From the NCBI GenBank assembly GCA_035567895.1, contig DATMPC010000106.1, positions 1-49,691 of the forward strand: a stretch of 49,691 nucleotides of DNA, in the 5' to 3' direction. Below the pieces are notes generated by a model, which ran no database searches, was not told the origin of the DNA, and saw only the letters and a program-made list of their open reading frames with translations. The stretch is from Terriglobales bacterium (GTDB taxonomy: Bacteria > Acidobacteriota > Terriglobia > Terriglobales > Acidobacteriaceae). Of this stretch, positions 1-7,817 are shown piece after piece (position 1 is the first letter of the stretch; every line of letters starts with the position of its first letter). A program made the translations under genes and the position numbers.

Positions 1-1
1 C

Positions 2-367
2 AGCGAATCGACGCTCGAAGACGCGCTGATCGCGCTGCAGCAAAACGATGTGATCGCCTATGTGGTGCAGGTAACGGATGGGCCGCATGATAACTGCGAC
101 GTATTTCACATCTTCAGTGAAGGCAAGCTAAGAAAGCTGGCTGAAGAAACCGGAGGCCGGCTTATTGAAGCGCGTGGCATGAACAAAATCGCCGACGCCT
201 TCGATCAGATTTCTGAAGAGCTGCACCATCAGTACAGCCTCGGCTATTATCCCGACAACACAAACTGGGATGGACGCTTTCGCAAGATCCAAATTGAGGC
301 TCAAAACCATGGTGACCGCGTGACCGCGCGCAAGGGTTACTACGCGATCCCGCCTCAGCAAAGATAA
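2..367 (+). CDS. VWFA-related domain protein, C-terminal part (5' truncated by window edge)
   Basis: The open frame enters from the left edge, so only about 121 C-terminal residues are visible. The end, with an alternation of aromatic and basic residues around HHQYSLGYYP and a final RKGYYAIP, is the characteristic tail of the acidobacterial VWFA-related proteins (TIGR03436). These are secreted or envelope proteins with a von Willebrand A fold; the MIDAS motif would lie upstream, outside the window. The Met at base 50 is internal, because the same frame is open from base 2 and matches the family upstream of it. The role of the family is not established. A perfect 8-bp dyad follows the stop at 385-414. 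Confidence 0.8.
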   Translation, partial: SESTLEDALIALQQNDVIAYVVQVTDGPHDNCDVFHIFSEGKLRKLAEETGGRLIEARGMNKIADAFDQISEELHHQYSLGYYPDNTNWDGRFRKIQIEAQNHGDRVTARKGYYAIPPQQR

Positions 368-384
368 TCGGCGTTGACGTGCAA

Positions 385-414
385 GAAACGGGATTGCCTG
401 ATCTGCCCCGTTTC
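385..414 (+). terminator. Possible hairpin after the VWFA-related gene
   Basis: Perfect 8-bp inverted repeat, GAAACGGG at 385-392 and CCCGTTTC at 407-414, with a 14-nt loop, starting 18 bp after the stop codon. No T-run follows, so intrinsic termination is uncertain. Confidence 0.4.
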
Positions 415-454
415 AAATCGACAGAGATCCTAGAAGAAAAATAGGACGGGTCAG

Positions 455-564
455 GAGCCTGTCGGAGATAGATTTTTGCGAACGAAGAATCAACAACTTA
501 CAAATAATCGAGTCTCTGTAAGTTATTGATTCCTGGTTCGGGAATCGTTCTCTCCGACAGGCTC
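455..564. repeat. Palindromic MITE/REP-like element, copy 1
   Basis: A 110-bp unit is bounded by perfect 14-bp inverted ends, GAGCCTGTCGGAGA at 455-468 and its complement at 551-564. A nested dyad lies inside it: GAATCAACAACTTACA pairs with TGTAAGTTATTGATTC with one mismatch. The whole unit can fold into one long hairpin. A near-identical copy lies at 48128-48232. Identity extends a few bases past both ends (TCAG before, TCAGGCTGT after). It has no coding capacity of its own; small open frames across it are incidental. Confidence 0.85.
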
Positions 565-595
565 TCAGGCTGTTCCTCTTTCTCCCATTGCTGTT

Positions 596-630
596 GCGGG
601 TGCCCATCGATAAGAACGAAGGGCACCCGC
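596..630. repeat. Perfect 10-bp dyad
   Basis: GCGGGTGCCC at 596-605 and GGGCACCCGC at 621-630 form a perfect inverted repeat with a 15-nt loop, between the palindromic element and the tRNA-Pro fragment. There is no T-run. It may be a REP-type hairpin. Confidence 0.6.
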
Positions 631-703
631 TGTGTGGGTTCAATAAAGGAAAACAGAACAAAGGGTACGGCACCCGGCATAGACGAAGCAATTTTCATGG
701 CAG

Positions 704-738
704 AGGGGTCGGAGGTTCAACTCCTTTCTCCCCGACCA
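704..738 (+). pseudogene. 3'-end fragment of a tRNA-Pro gene
   Basis: The stretch AGGGGTCGGAGGTTCAACT followed by CCTTTCTCCCCGACCA matches the 3' half of bacterial tRNA-Pro: variable loop, T arm, 3' acceptor strand, discriminator A and encoded CCA. The T loop TTCAACT still fits the consensus, but the T stem now relies on two G-U pairs. No D arm, anticodon arm or 5' acceptor strand lies upstream, so this is not a functional tRNA. Integrases that use tRNA 3' ends leave exactly this kind of duplicate, so it may be an old attachment-site scar. The call rests on recall of tRNA-Pro consensus sequences, not on a search. Confidence 0.6.
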
Positions 739-756
739 ATCAATCCCTCACGGCCA

Positions 757-3699
757 TTACTTGACGATCAACGTGACGGGCATAGTTACCGGCTGTACGC
801 TTGAATTGGAGCTGGTAGCAGTCATCGTGATCGTGTAGGTTCCGGACGGCGTTCCGGGCTGTGGTGGTGGTGGTGGCGGCGGTGGTGGCGGCGGAGCAGA
901 ACCTCCGCCGCAGCCGATGGAAAGCAGCACAACGAACGTGCCAGCCGCAAAGACCCACCGTGGAATGTGCCTCCTGGATCTGTCCCGAGCAGCAAGCAGA
1001 ACCATTACCAGCAGGCAGATGGCCCACAGCGGCGCAGCGCGGACGCTGAAGTTGGTCGGAGGAAGCCAAAGCGTCGGCCAAGGCGCCGTTTGGGCATGGG
1101 CGGCGGTGGTAGTCACGGTCATCGTGGAAGAGCTGCCAAAAGCCGGGTTCGGACCGAAACTTGCCGTAGCCGCCGCCGGCAATCCGGCCACACTGAAGGT
1201 CAAATTGTCGGTGAAACCTGCCGTCCGCGAGATAGCTACGGTGTAACTTGTGCTGGCTCCGGCGGAGACGGTTTGAGAAGAAGGCGTGGCGGTCAGGGCA
1301 AAAGGGGGGCCCCCCGGCGTAACCGTAAAGCTGGCAGCGCTGGTCGCGGTCCCATCCAGCGTGGTGACAGTGATGAGACCAGTGGTAGCACCGAAGGGAA
1401 CTGTCGCGGTGACCGTCCCGGAGTTGCTCACTGTGAATGTAGACACCTTTCCACCAAGCGAAACTGCCGCGGCCCCGGCGAAGTTTGTGCCGGTAATCGT
1501 CACACCCGTTCCAACCGGACCGTTGGCCGGCGTAAAGGAAGTGATGGCCGGCGTAACCGTAAAGCGGGTCGTGGTCTTCAAAGGCCCGCTGCCAGGCGTG
1601 GTGACGGTGATGGGGCCAGTGGTAGCCCCGGCGGGAACTGTCGTCGTGATTGTACCGGGAGGGCTCTCCGTGAAGGTAGCCGTCACTCCGTTAAACGAAA
1701 CGGCCGTGGCTCCGGCGAAGGTCGTGCCGGTAATCGTCACACCGGTTCCAACCGGACCGAAGGTCGGCGCAAACGGGCTGAAGCTAATCCCTTCGAGGAA
1801 AGCTACGATGTCGTCGGCCGCGGTGGGCCCCATCGCGGAAATGTTGATCGGGCCGGAAAACGCCCCACCTGGCGAGGTGTTGAAGAAAGCCGAATTATAG
1901 AACGCGACTACATCTTGCAACGTGGCTGCGGAGCCGTCGTGGAAGAACGGACCCAGGTTGGCGACGTTGAAAAGCTGCCGGGTGATGAACGCACGCGACC
2001 CGCAGGGTGTGCTGGGCTCGCAGGGGAGATTGTCCATTCCAGCCGAGTCGATGGTCTGGTTCACCACACCCGTGTTGAATATCACTGAGTCGGCGAGAAC
2101 CGTCCCGTTGTGGCAAAGCGAGCATTTGGCGGCGCCGGAAAAGGCATTAAAGCCTCGCTGTTGAGCGGCGGTGATCACGAACCGGTTCAAATTGAACTTA
2201 TTTGGGTCGGTTCCTGCCGGGAACTCCTGCGCCCGCATGAACGCTTCCAGGGCAGCCAGCTCATCGGAGGTCGGCAGCCGGAAATCCGGGTCCGATCCAC
2301 CGCTGTTCCGAGTCAGCGTCCGCGGGAAGTGCTGCTTGACGGCTGCCGTCGCGAACGATTGCAGGTCGCCGACGCTGCCGCTAAGTCCAAACGGGCCAAA
2401 TCTTCGGTTCAGGTTCAGGAGGTGGGGAGACTTGCGGAACACGGGCGGGGTGGGCCCGGTGGGAAGAAACCCGTCGATGTTTTCCAGGATGAGGCCCCGT
2501 CCTTGGGGGAAGTTCACCGTGTCCGCGCTGGTCCTCATCCGCTTCGGATCTTCCAGGCCGAGCACAGTCGAACCGGAGCCGAGACTTCCTGCCGTTATGC
2601 TCGCGACGGTTCCCGAACACGAGTTGCTGTCGCTCACGGTGCCGGACAAGGCCGGGTTCATGCCGCCGTAGACAAGATACGTCGTTGGCGAAACCTGCGC
2701 CAGCACCTTGGCTGTCGCTGCCGTCGCTCCGCTTCCGCTCGTTATGATGCCCTGTAACGTACCGCTGCATGGCGTGCCGCTCGAAACCCCCGCCTGGTCC
2801 AGAACCAGCGTGTTGAGATTGAAGTCGAAGCCGGGATCGAAGCTGGACGGCTTTGTCTCTCCGACGAACAACAGATCGAACGTCGTGGAGACGGTACTGA
2901 ATCGCGACTGGATATTGCTCGGCGGCAACGCGAAGTTCAGGCTCGCTACGTGACAGGTTCCGCAGGTCCGCCCATTGCCCTGGAAAGTCTCCCCGTTGAA
3001 CAGATTCTCGCCCTGGGCGACTTGGGTGGCTACCGGGATGATGAGCGTCTTTCCCGCATCGTTCGTCGGTGTGGGTGTCGTATTGATCGCGAAATCGGAG
3101 TTAGGGACGGAGCCACAAGAGGTAGAGGTGCGCTTCAGGCTCACCGTCTTCATGATGGGAAGGGCGGCTGTCGGGGGACCTGCAATAACGACGCCGTTGC
3201 AGCCGCCGGAGTCGGTTCCGGTCTGGGCAGCAGGAAAGCTCCCGTAGGAAACGCAGTCGGTTCGTGAACCCGCATTGCTATTCAGCGGATTGTTCGTGAA
3301 GCACACCTTCCCGCTAAGGGGGCTCAGGAGCGGCGGCATAATGAAATCGGGAGTCGGTGCTCCAGTCAGGTTCGCAAAGTCCTGGGTCGCAATCAACTGC
3401 GGGTTGGCATCGAGGGGCACATCGTGCGGGAATTTGAACTTGCCGGTTTCTCTTCCCGCGGCGTCGAAGAACACAAGCATCGCCCTCGATTGAGTCTCGC
3501 CAGTCTGCGGGCCCCATAAGTTGCCACTCCCCTCCTGCTGGATGACGATGAATTGGATTTTGGAGTTGCCATTGACGCCGGCCATGATCTCCTGAATATG
3601 GTTCTCCTCGTTGGTCGCAACAGCGCGACTCGAAGACAGCAAAAGAACGCCGAGCGCCAGGGTATAGGTGAATTGCAGATTCTTGTTCCGGTTAGTCAA
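757..3699 (-). CDS. Di-heme cytochrome c peroxidase-like protein with IPT/TIG and Ig-like domains
   Basis: About 980 residues. A signal-like segment (LALGVLLLSSS) is near the N-terminus. Two c-type heme sites follow: CGTCH near residue 246 and CSLCH near 526, with a family-typical FFHDGSAATLQDVVAFYN stretch near 610. These resemble the MauG/CcpA di-heme group. Two IPT/TIG repeats (each with FGPVGTGVTITGT or NGPVGTGVTITGT), an Ig-like domain, a membrane segment, a lipobox-like LLSIGCGGG, eleven consecutive prolines and a short beta-rich tail complete it. It is probably exported and may act in periplasmic or surface electron transfer; the substrate is unknown. The frame is open to 4254, but that extension is a methyltransferase remnant and noncoding DNA. 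The TTG at 3699 follows GGGGAGG at good spacing; an ATG at 3735 is the alternative. Confidence 0.8.
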   Translation of the reverse strand: MTNRNKNLQFTYTLALGVLLLSSSRAVATNEENHIQEIMAGVNGNSKIQFIVIQQEGSGNLWGPQTGETQSRAMLVFFDAAGRETGKFKFPHDVPLDANPQLIATQDFANLTGAPTPDFIMPPLLSPLSGKVCFTNNPLNSNAGSRTDCVSYGSFPAAQTGTDSGGCNGVVIAGPPTAALPIMKTVSLKRTSTSCGSVPNSDFAINTTPTPTNDAGKTLIIPVATQVAQGENLFNGETFQGNGRTCGTCHVASLNFALPPSNIQSRFSTVSTTFDLLFVGETKPSSFDPGFDFNLNTLVLDQAGVSSGTPCSGTLQGIITSGSGATAATAKVLAQVSPTTYLVYGGMNPALSGTVSDSNSCSGTVASITAGSLGSGSTVLGLEDPKRMRTSADTVNFPQGRGLILENIDGFLPTGPTPPVFRKSPHLLNLNRRFGPFGLSGSVGDLQSFATAAVKQHFPRTLTRNSGGSDPDFRLPTSDELAALEAFMRAQEFPAGTDPNKFNLNRFVITAAQQRGFNAFSGAAKCSLCHNGTVLADSVIFNTGVVNQTIDSAGMDNLPCEPSTPCGSRAFITRQLFNVANLGPFFHDGSAATLQDVVAFYNSAFFNTSPGGAFSGPINISAMGPTAADDIVAFLEGISFSPFAPTFGPVGTGVTITGTTFAGATAVSFNGVTATFTESPPGTITTTVPAGATTGPITVTTPGSGPLKTTTRFTVTPAITSFTPANGPVGTGVTITGTNFAGAAAVSLGGKVSTFTVSNSGTVTATVPFGATTGLITVTTLDGTATSAASFTVTPGGPPFALTATPSSQTVSAGASTSYTVAISRTAGFTDNLTFSVAGLPAAATASFGPNPAFGSSSTMTVTTTAAHAQTAPWPTLWLPPTNFSVRAAPLWAICLLVMVLLAARDRSRRHIPRWVFAAGTFVVLLSIGCGGGSAPPPPPPPPPPPQPGTPSGTYTITMTATSSNSSVQPVTMPVTLIVK

Positions 3700-4100
3700 G
3701 TCCTTGGCCTCCCCTTTTCCATGTTCGTCATACATGCCAGGTGCTTGCAGTCGGGATTTCCATTTGCCTGAGTGACCTTTAGCGTTAGGGGGATGCTGCT
3801 GGAAGTCGAGCCGCTTGTTCCCGTCACCTCTCTCGAAGCAGTACGAGTCATCTGCACTTGCTCGGAAAGAAAACGAGCGAACTTTTACCACATTGGGATA
3901 GCGCTCGTCGATAACTAGAAAGTAACTAGGAAGGGTGGGCCACCCTAGTTCCCGTTTTGGTTGTTGCATGCGACTTCCATGTAACGGGTGGCGGGTGGCG
4001 CATCTGTGTTCTGCTTTCTGGCTGCAACGTCCAAAGAGTGGGTGCCGCACTCTGCGCGGTTGGCAGGGTGCGCAATCATCGGAAATTGCCTGCAACTCGC
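3700..4100. other. Upstream region of the cytochrome gene with dyads
   Basis: No credible gene. It contains a dyad around 3924-3951 (AACTAGG plus GGGTGG against CCACCCTAGTT, with a 2-nt bulge) and a hairpin AGAGTG/CACTCT at 4035-4053. The promoter of the minus-strand cytochrome gene should lie here; I could not pick a convincing -35/-10 pair. Confidence 0.5.
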
Positions 4101-4494
4101 TTATCCTCGATGACGATGCAAGAACATGACCCCGAAGCGGCTGACCACGGCACCGAACGTATCGGCGGAGAAAGGCAGAGTCGGCGGAGGCAACTTCGAA
4201 TTGTGCGTTCCGCAACCCAAGATGGTCTGCCGCTCGCTGAGCGGCGTCCACCATCTCAGGGCGCAGGATCTACCTCGAGACCTTGTCCTGGAAGCCCACA
4301 AGCGCAGCAATCGTTAAAGCCGGCTCTCCGGGCCCGGTAGCGATATCCAGAACTGCGTTTCCGCTGCCAATCAGCCCATCGTCGATGAGAGCCTGCGTGA
4401 CCGGCGCAAACATCAGCCGGATGATTCCACGGTGCTTCTCCCAAAACGGGGCAGAAGCACGCCACGCGCTCACAACCTCCTGGTCGGCTGGCAT
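4101..4494 (-). pseudogene. Broken class I SAM-dependent methyltransferase (UbiE-like), frameshifted and truncated
   Basis: The start is clear: ATG at 4494 with GGAGGT 6 bp upstream, giving MPADQEVVSAW then the SAM-binding motif I as VLDIATGPGEPAL. After DKV the frame is broken by two compensating indels: bases near 4272-4285 read LEVDPAP in another frame, and the original frame resumes as EMVDAAQRAADHLGLRNAQ. A further indel after VASADS moves the LPFSADTF and VSRFGVMF motifs to a third frame, which stops at 4101. Roughly the C-terminal half of a normal methyltransferase is missing. The pieces are in correct order and all recognisable, so loss looks fairly recent. The third frame is the one fused in silico to the downstream cytochrome frame. 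Confidence 0.75.
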
Positions 4495-4506
4495 CACAGC
4501 ACCTCC

Positions 4507-4632
4507 GAGGCGCGGCATCATACCATTCCATTTCTCGTGAGTGCCGCGCCTCCGGCGCTCGAATCTCCAAACCAACATGAAACCCAGCCTTCCGGGACTG
4601 GGCTCACGTTTGGCCAGCCGGCCCTCCGGGCC
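4507..4632. repeat. Cluster of three REP-like hairpins
   Basis: Three dyads in a row: a perfect 11-bp repeat GAGGCGCGGCA (4507-4517) with its complement (4542-4552); CCCAG/CTGGG at 4583-4602 around TCCGGGA; and GGCCC/GGGCC at 4620-4632 with a 3-nt loop. They sit between the end of the DUF4139 gene and the start of the broken methyltransferase, and may end transcription of the former, although no T-run is seen. Confidence 0.6.
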
Positions 4633-4710
4633 TAGCATTCTGGAGTGCCCATCGATGGTCGTCTTTTTATACGGCGTTGTTTGAGACTCGACGACCTTGT
4701 CGTTGGACAA

Positions 4711-6927
4711 CTAAATCTTCACCTCCATCTCCAACTGTTCCATCATTTCATTCAATTTCTGATTCGCGGCAGTGTGCTTGTCCTGCAAATCGGCAAGGTT
4801 TTTCCGAAGAGACGCGAGCCCATCTTCTTCGCGGTTCAGTTCGTTCGTATAACGCTGGGCTAGCGAGCGCACTTCGGTGCCGCCTTTGAGGGCCGAGAGA
4901 TTCTCGCGAAGACGCTTCTGGTCTTCGAAGATGGAGTTGATCTTGCCCTGTGTGGCCGTGATCTGCTGGGCGTAGCCTGCGATCTCATCCTTTTGCTGCA
5001 TGATCGGGCGAAGCGCGTTCTCGAGCTTTTGGTTCATCCAGCCCTGGTGGGCGAAGAGAGTGATCTGGTCCGGGGTCAAATTGCTGAGCAAGTAATTCGT
5101 GCCCAAGGAGTGGACCTCTTCGAATTCGAGTGAAGAAGTTTTTTCCGGCTCAACCTTGAGGCGGAACCGATAAGCGGAGGCGGAGGTTTCTTCAGGTTTG
5201 GCACCTTCCGCAAGCTTCCATCCATTCCGCTCCGGATGCTCAATGATTACTTCGCGCTCAGCGCTGTCCTGATTGCGAACCGTGTACGTGTGATGCTGGC
5301 GCTCCTGCGACTCCTGGTACATCACGCCGCGATGGATACGGACGAGCGTGGTTAGTTGTCCCTCGCCCTTGACCTCCGGTTTCACCTGCACGGCAGGATC
5401 GGCAGCATACGAGATGAGGCGCTTCTCGTTTGGACGGATCGCATCCATCAACCCTTCTCCGGCGAAGGTCTGCGCTTCTTGAATGCTGAAGGTTCCACCA
5501 TCTAGGGTGAGTCCGCTGGAGTTTGTGAGCCACAGCGCACGCAGAGGTCGTGGTCTTCCGGGACTCCAAAGCGTGACCTTCTCAGCGTCGACTCTCGCCT
5601 GCAGAATCGGAACCAAAGCGGATTGATTTTTGTGTATGGTGACCGGCTGCTTGATCCGGTACTCGAATAGGTCGCCTATGTCCTGAGTAACGGCGGTGCT
5701 TATTTGTTGCTCCATCGCGGAAATCATAGTGGAATCCGATTTGAATATTCCGCCTCCGAAGCCTGATCCGGTGCCGATCGGTCCGCCGGTCGCCTCTACA
5801 GCTAGGCTCTGCGTACTCCCGTGGATCGCTGGTGGCCTGTTTAATTCTGCGTAATTCTCCAATCGATCATTGCTACTTGTGAGGCGGTCAGCTTTGCTGG
5901 CAAGTCCCATTTGCTCGTAAAGCGTCGCGTCATGCGTTTGGGGAGTCAGCAAGGCAGTAGTTGGTAGACCGATTTCGGGTCTGCGCGTGTAGTAAGGCTG
6001 AGAGATATTCTCGATAAAGCTCTGCGGAGCTCCGGCAATCAAAGCGAGTTCGACGTTGTCCCAATCCTCCCCAACCGTGTTATCCACTACGGCCCAGCCT
6101 TGCAGTAGAGGCTTTTGCTTTGCGTCGCCGGGCAGCACGATGCGATAAGTGCTTTTCCAAACTGGGACTTCGCTGATGTAGCTGACCATCAGCTCGCGAT
6201 CCCCGCTTCCTTCCGCAGAGATCGCCATCTTGCGTACATCAGCTGCGCGAGTGGATGCGATGAGCGACAGATATCGACCGACTTCCTGATTTACATCGTG
6301 CTCCAGCAGATGAATGCTCGTTGCCGGAGTAAGGCGGAAGGTGCGCAGCTCGCCGGAATCGGTGATGACCGAAAGCTCGGTATGAGGTGTGATTTGCTTC
6401 GAGCTCTCTTTGTCCTCATCACTGGACGTTGAGTTAACAGTTTCGACGCTAAGCAACCGACCAATCGCCACGGCTCCGGCGTTGCGAATTTCGACTCGGG
6501 CTCCGCGAAGAGCATCAAGGAATTCGGCAGTCGTTGTTTTTTGTCCAATGGGAATTTGCAACGCATTCAGCCGCTGGTCGAGCGGAGCGGTTGAGTTGTA
6601 GCTCACATCGGCGATGCGTCCACCGTTGAGGTCAATGGCGGTGAGCGACTTCAGAACATCGTTGAGCTGTGCTGTGGTAAACGCGATCGTGACGGTCTGA
6701 TTTCCGCGCACGCGGCCATCGTGCTGAAAGTAGCCGACGCCGTTCTTGTAGAGCGCCACATGTCGAACCGGGAGTCGATCGGTCACGGTTGCACCCGGAG
6801 TCGCAATCACCGAATTTCCTGTTGCCACCGATATCGCCTCGGTTCGCGTGTGAGCGACACGCTGGGCGACCATGGTTCCGACATTCGAAACGAAGAATCC
6901 CAACAGCAGGACGAGGCGATAGTTCAT
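4711..6927 (-). CDS. DUF4139 domain-containing secreted protein
   Basis: 738 residues with an N-terminal signal segment (LVLLLGFFVSNVG). The N-terminal part (HVALYKNGVGYFQHDG) and the central block around SEVPVWKSTYRIVLPG and DNTVGEDWDNVELALIAG match the DUF4139 group of envelope proteins, distantly related to mucoidy-inhibitor MuiA. Residues about 640-735 are Gln/Glu/Lys/Leu-rich and look coiled-coil. Start ATG at 6927 has GGAGGT five bases upstream. The family has no established biochemical role. Nothing next to it suggests a partner: the gene downstream is a pseudogene and the upstream neighbour is divergent after 890 bp. Confidence 0.8.
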   Translation of the reverse strand: MNYRLVLLLGFFVSNVGTMVAQRVAHTRTEAISVATGNSVIATPGATVTDRLPVRHVALYKNGVGYFQHDGRVRGNQTVTIAFTTAQLNDVLKSLTAIDLNGGRIADVSYNSTAPLDQRLNALQIPIGQKTTTAEFLDALRGARVEIRNAGAVAIGRLLSVETVNSTSSDEDKESSKQITPHTELSVITDSGELRTFRLTPATSIHLLEHDVNQEVGRYLSLIASTRAADVRKMAISAEGSGDRELMVSYISEVPVWKSTYRIVLPGDAKQKPLLQGWAVVDNTVGEDWDNVELALIAGAPQSFIENISQPYYTRRPEIGLPTTALLTPQTHDATLYEQMGLASKADRLTSSNDRLENYAELNRPPAIHGSTQSLAVEATGGPIGTGSGFGGGIFKSDSTMISAMEQQISTAVTQDIGDLFEYRIKQPVTIHKNQSALVPILQARVDAEKVTLWSPGRPRPLRALWLTNSSGLTLDGGTFSIQEAQTFAGEGLMDAIRPNEKRLISYAADPAVQVKPEVKGEGQLTTLVRIHRGVMYQESQERQHHTYTVRNQDSAEREVIIEHPERNGWKLAEGAKPEETSASAYRFRLKVEPEKTSSLEFEEVHSLGTNYLLSNLTPDQITLFAHQGWMNQKLENALRPIMQQKDEIAGYAQQITATQGKINSIFEDQKRLRENLSALKGGTEVRSLAQRYTNELNREEDGLASLRKNLADLQDKHTAANQKLNEMMEQLEMEVKI

Positions 6928-7817
6928 AAAGGACCTCCAAATAGAGTTAATCCGGCGGCTTGGGAGAAAGGTTACGCAGCCTTATGTGATAGACACCCGA
7001 GTTGATGGTTCTTGCAGTGCGAAAGATGAGAGCTAGGGCTCACAGTTCGGCTTTTTGAACCGGAAGAGTCTCTTAATGTGCCCCGAAAACTGCAATTTAG
7101 CGCCCCAAAAAGCCGTCTAAAGTGCCCCAAAAAGTGACTTGCTTCTCGCTCAAAACGGACCTCTTTTGCTGCTGATCCAAGAGCTTCAGGCAAGGCTGGC
7201 CAAGAGTTCAGGAAGAGCCAACCGAACCTTATATATGCAATGCAGTTTTGGATGACTTTCGGCGCCATTTGAGAATTTCGCATTAGAGGCTCGTAGGCGA
7301 GTCGGGGGAAGCGAGTGGCTATCCCCCTACACTGAACGGCTAATGGCGAATCAAAAGGGAAAGTAAATCGATTTATCTTCGCCCTTACGCCAGACTCTGA
7401 CTTCGACCCCAGATTTTTTCGAGCGACTTTCCAAGATCTCCGCTCCGCGGGGAGAAACCTTCAGCAAAGTTCACAACAAACGCGGGAAATCGAGTAGCGG
7501 GTTTTCAGTTCATTGCTGCCAAAATGGAGTGATGTGAATCGAGGGGCAATCGCCGAACAGGTTATCGCTGGTTGCGTGCGAGGTTCGCATCTTCCAAATT
7601 ACGTATTTTCTGCTACATACAGCCATTTTCCGTTGAGCCTGCCCTAATCCCCGTTCACTGATTTGTAACCCCCGTTCAGCGTTTCTTGGTTGGGAGGACC
7701 GGGAAGCTGCCCTTAGGATGAAGCTGTTGTCGTGTAACTCACCGCAGTTCTGTAGCGATCAGCAGTAAAAATCTAGCGCCGCCCCCAAGGTGCAGTTCCG
7801 CGGCGAGGAGCACATGG
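6928..7817. other. 890-bp divergent intergenic region with spaced repeats
   Basis: No credible gene; a minus-strand frame at 6972-7283 lacks a ribosome binding site and known motifs. It holds three copies of G(T/C)GCCCC(A/G)AAAA starting at 7078, 7100 and 7122 (22-bp steps), and two CCCCGTTCA copies starting at 7649 and 7670 with the reverse TGAACGG at 7333-7339. A hairpin TCTCC/GGAGA lies near 7437-7455. Promoters for the DUF4139 gene and the radical SAM gene should be here. Confidence 0.5.
7078..7133. promoter_or_regulatory. Three phased GTGCCCCAAAA repeats
   Basis: GTGCCCCGAAAA (7078), GCGCCCCAAAAA (7100) and GTGCCCCAAAAA (7122) are spaced exactly 22 bp, about two helical turns. Since 22 is not a multiple of three, coding constraint cannot explain the period. 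It is a candidate protein-binding array; the partner is unknown. Confidence 0.4.

Larger units (their letters stand above)
368..756. other. 389-bp gene-free stretch
   Basis: This interval holds the post-VWFA dyad, the palindromic element copy 1, a 10-bp dyad and the tRNA-Pro fragment, all listed separately. No credible gene is seen; the small open frames on both strands cross the palindromes. Confidence 0.7.

Noticed and set aside
967-2088. 373-residue plus-strand open frame
   Set aside because: It is antisense to the IPT/Ig-coding part of the cytochrome gene; the Arg/Gly-rich composition is what repeat-rich coding DNA gives on the opposite strand.
3700-4254. N-terminal extension of the cytochrome frame to 4254 (1165-residue reading)
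   Set aside because: The first 25 residues are a methyltransferase piece and the rest up to 3735 has no protein character; a TTG with GGGGAGG at 3699 directly precedes the signal peptide.
4270-4710. Upstream part (4495-4710) of the minus-strand methyltransferase frame as coding
   Set aside because: It crosses three REP-like hairpins; the true start is the ATG at 4494 with GGAGGT.
7078-7133. Replication origin iterons
   Set aside because: Three spaced repeats only, with no DnaA boxes, AT-rich unwinding region or initiator gene nearby.
6972-7283. 103-residue minus-strand open frame
   Set aside because: No ribosome binding site or motif, and the 22-bp repeat period inside it is incompatible with coding constraint.
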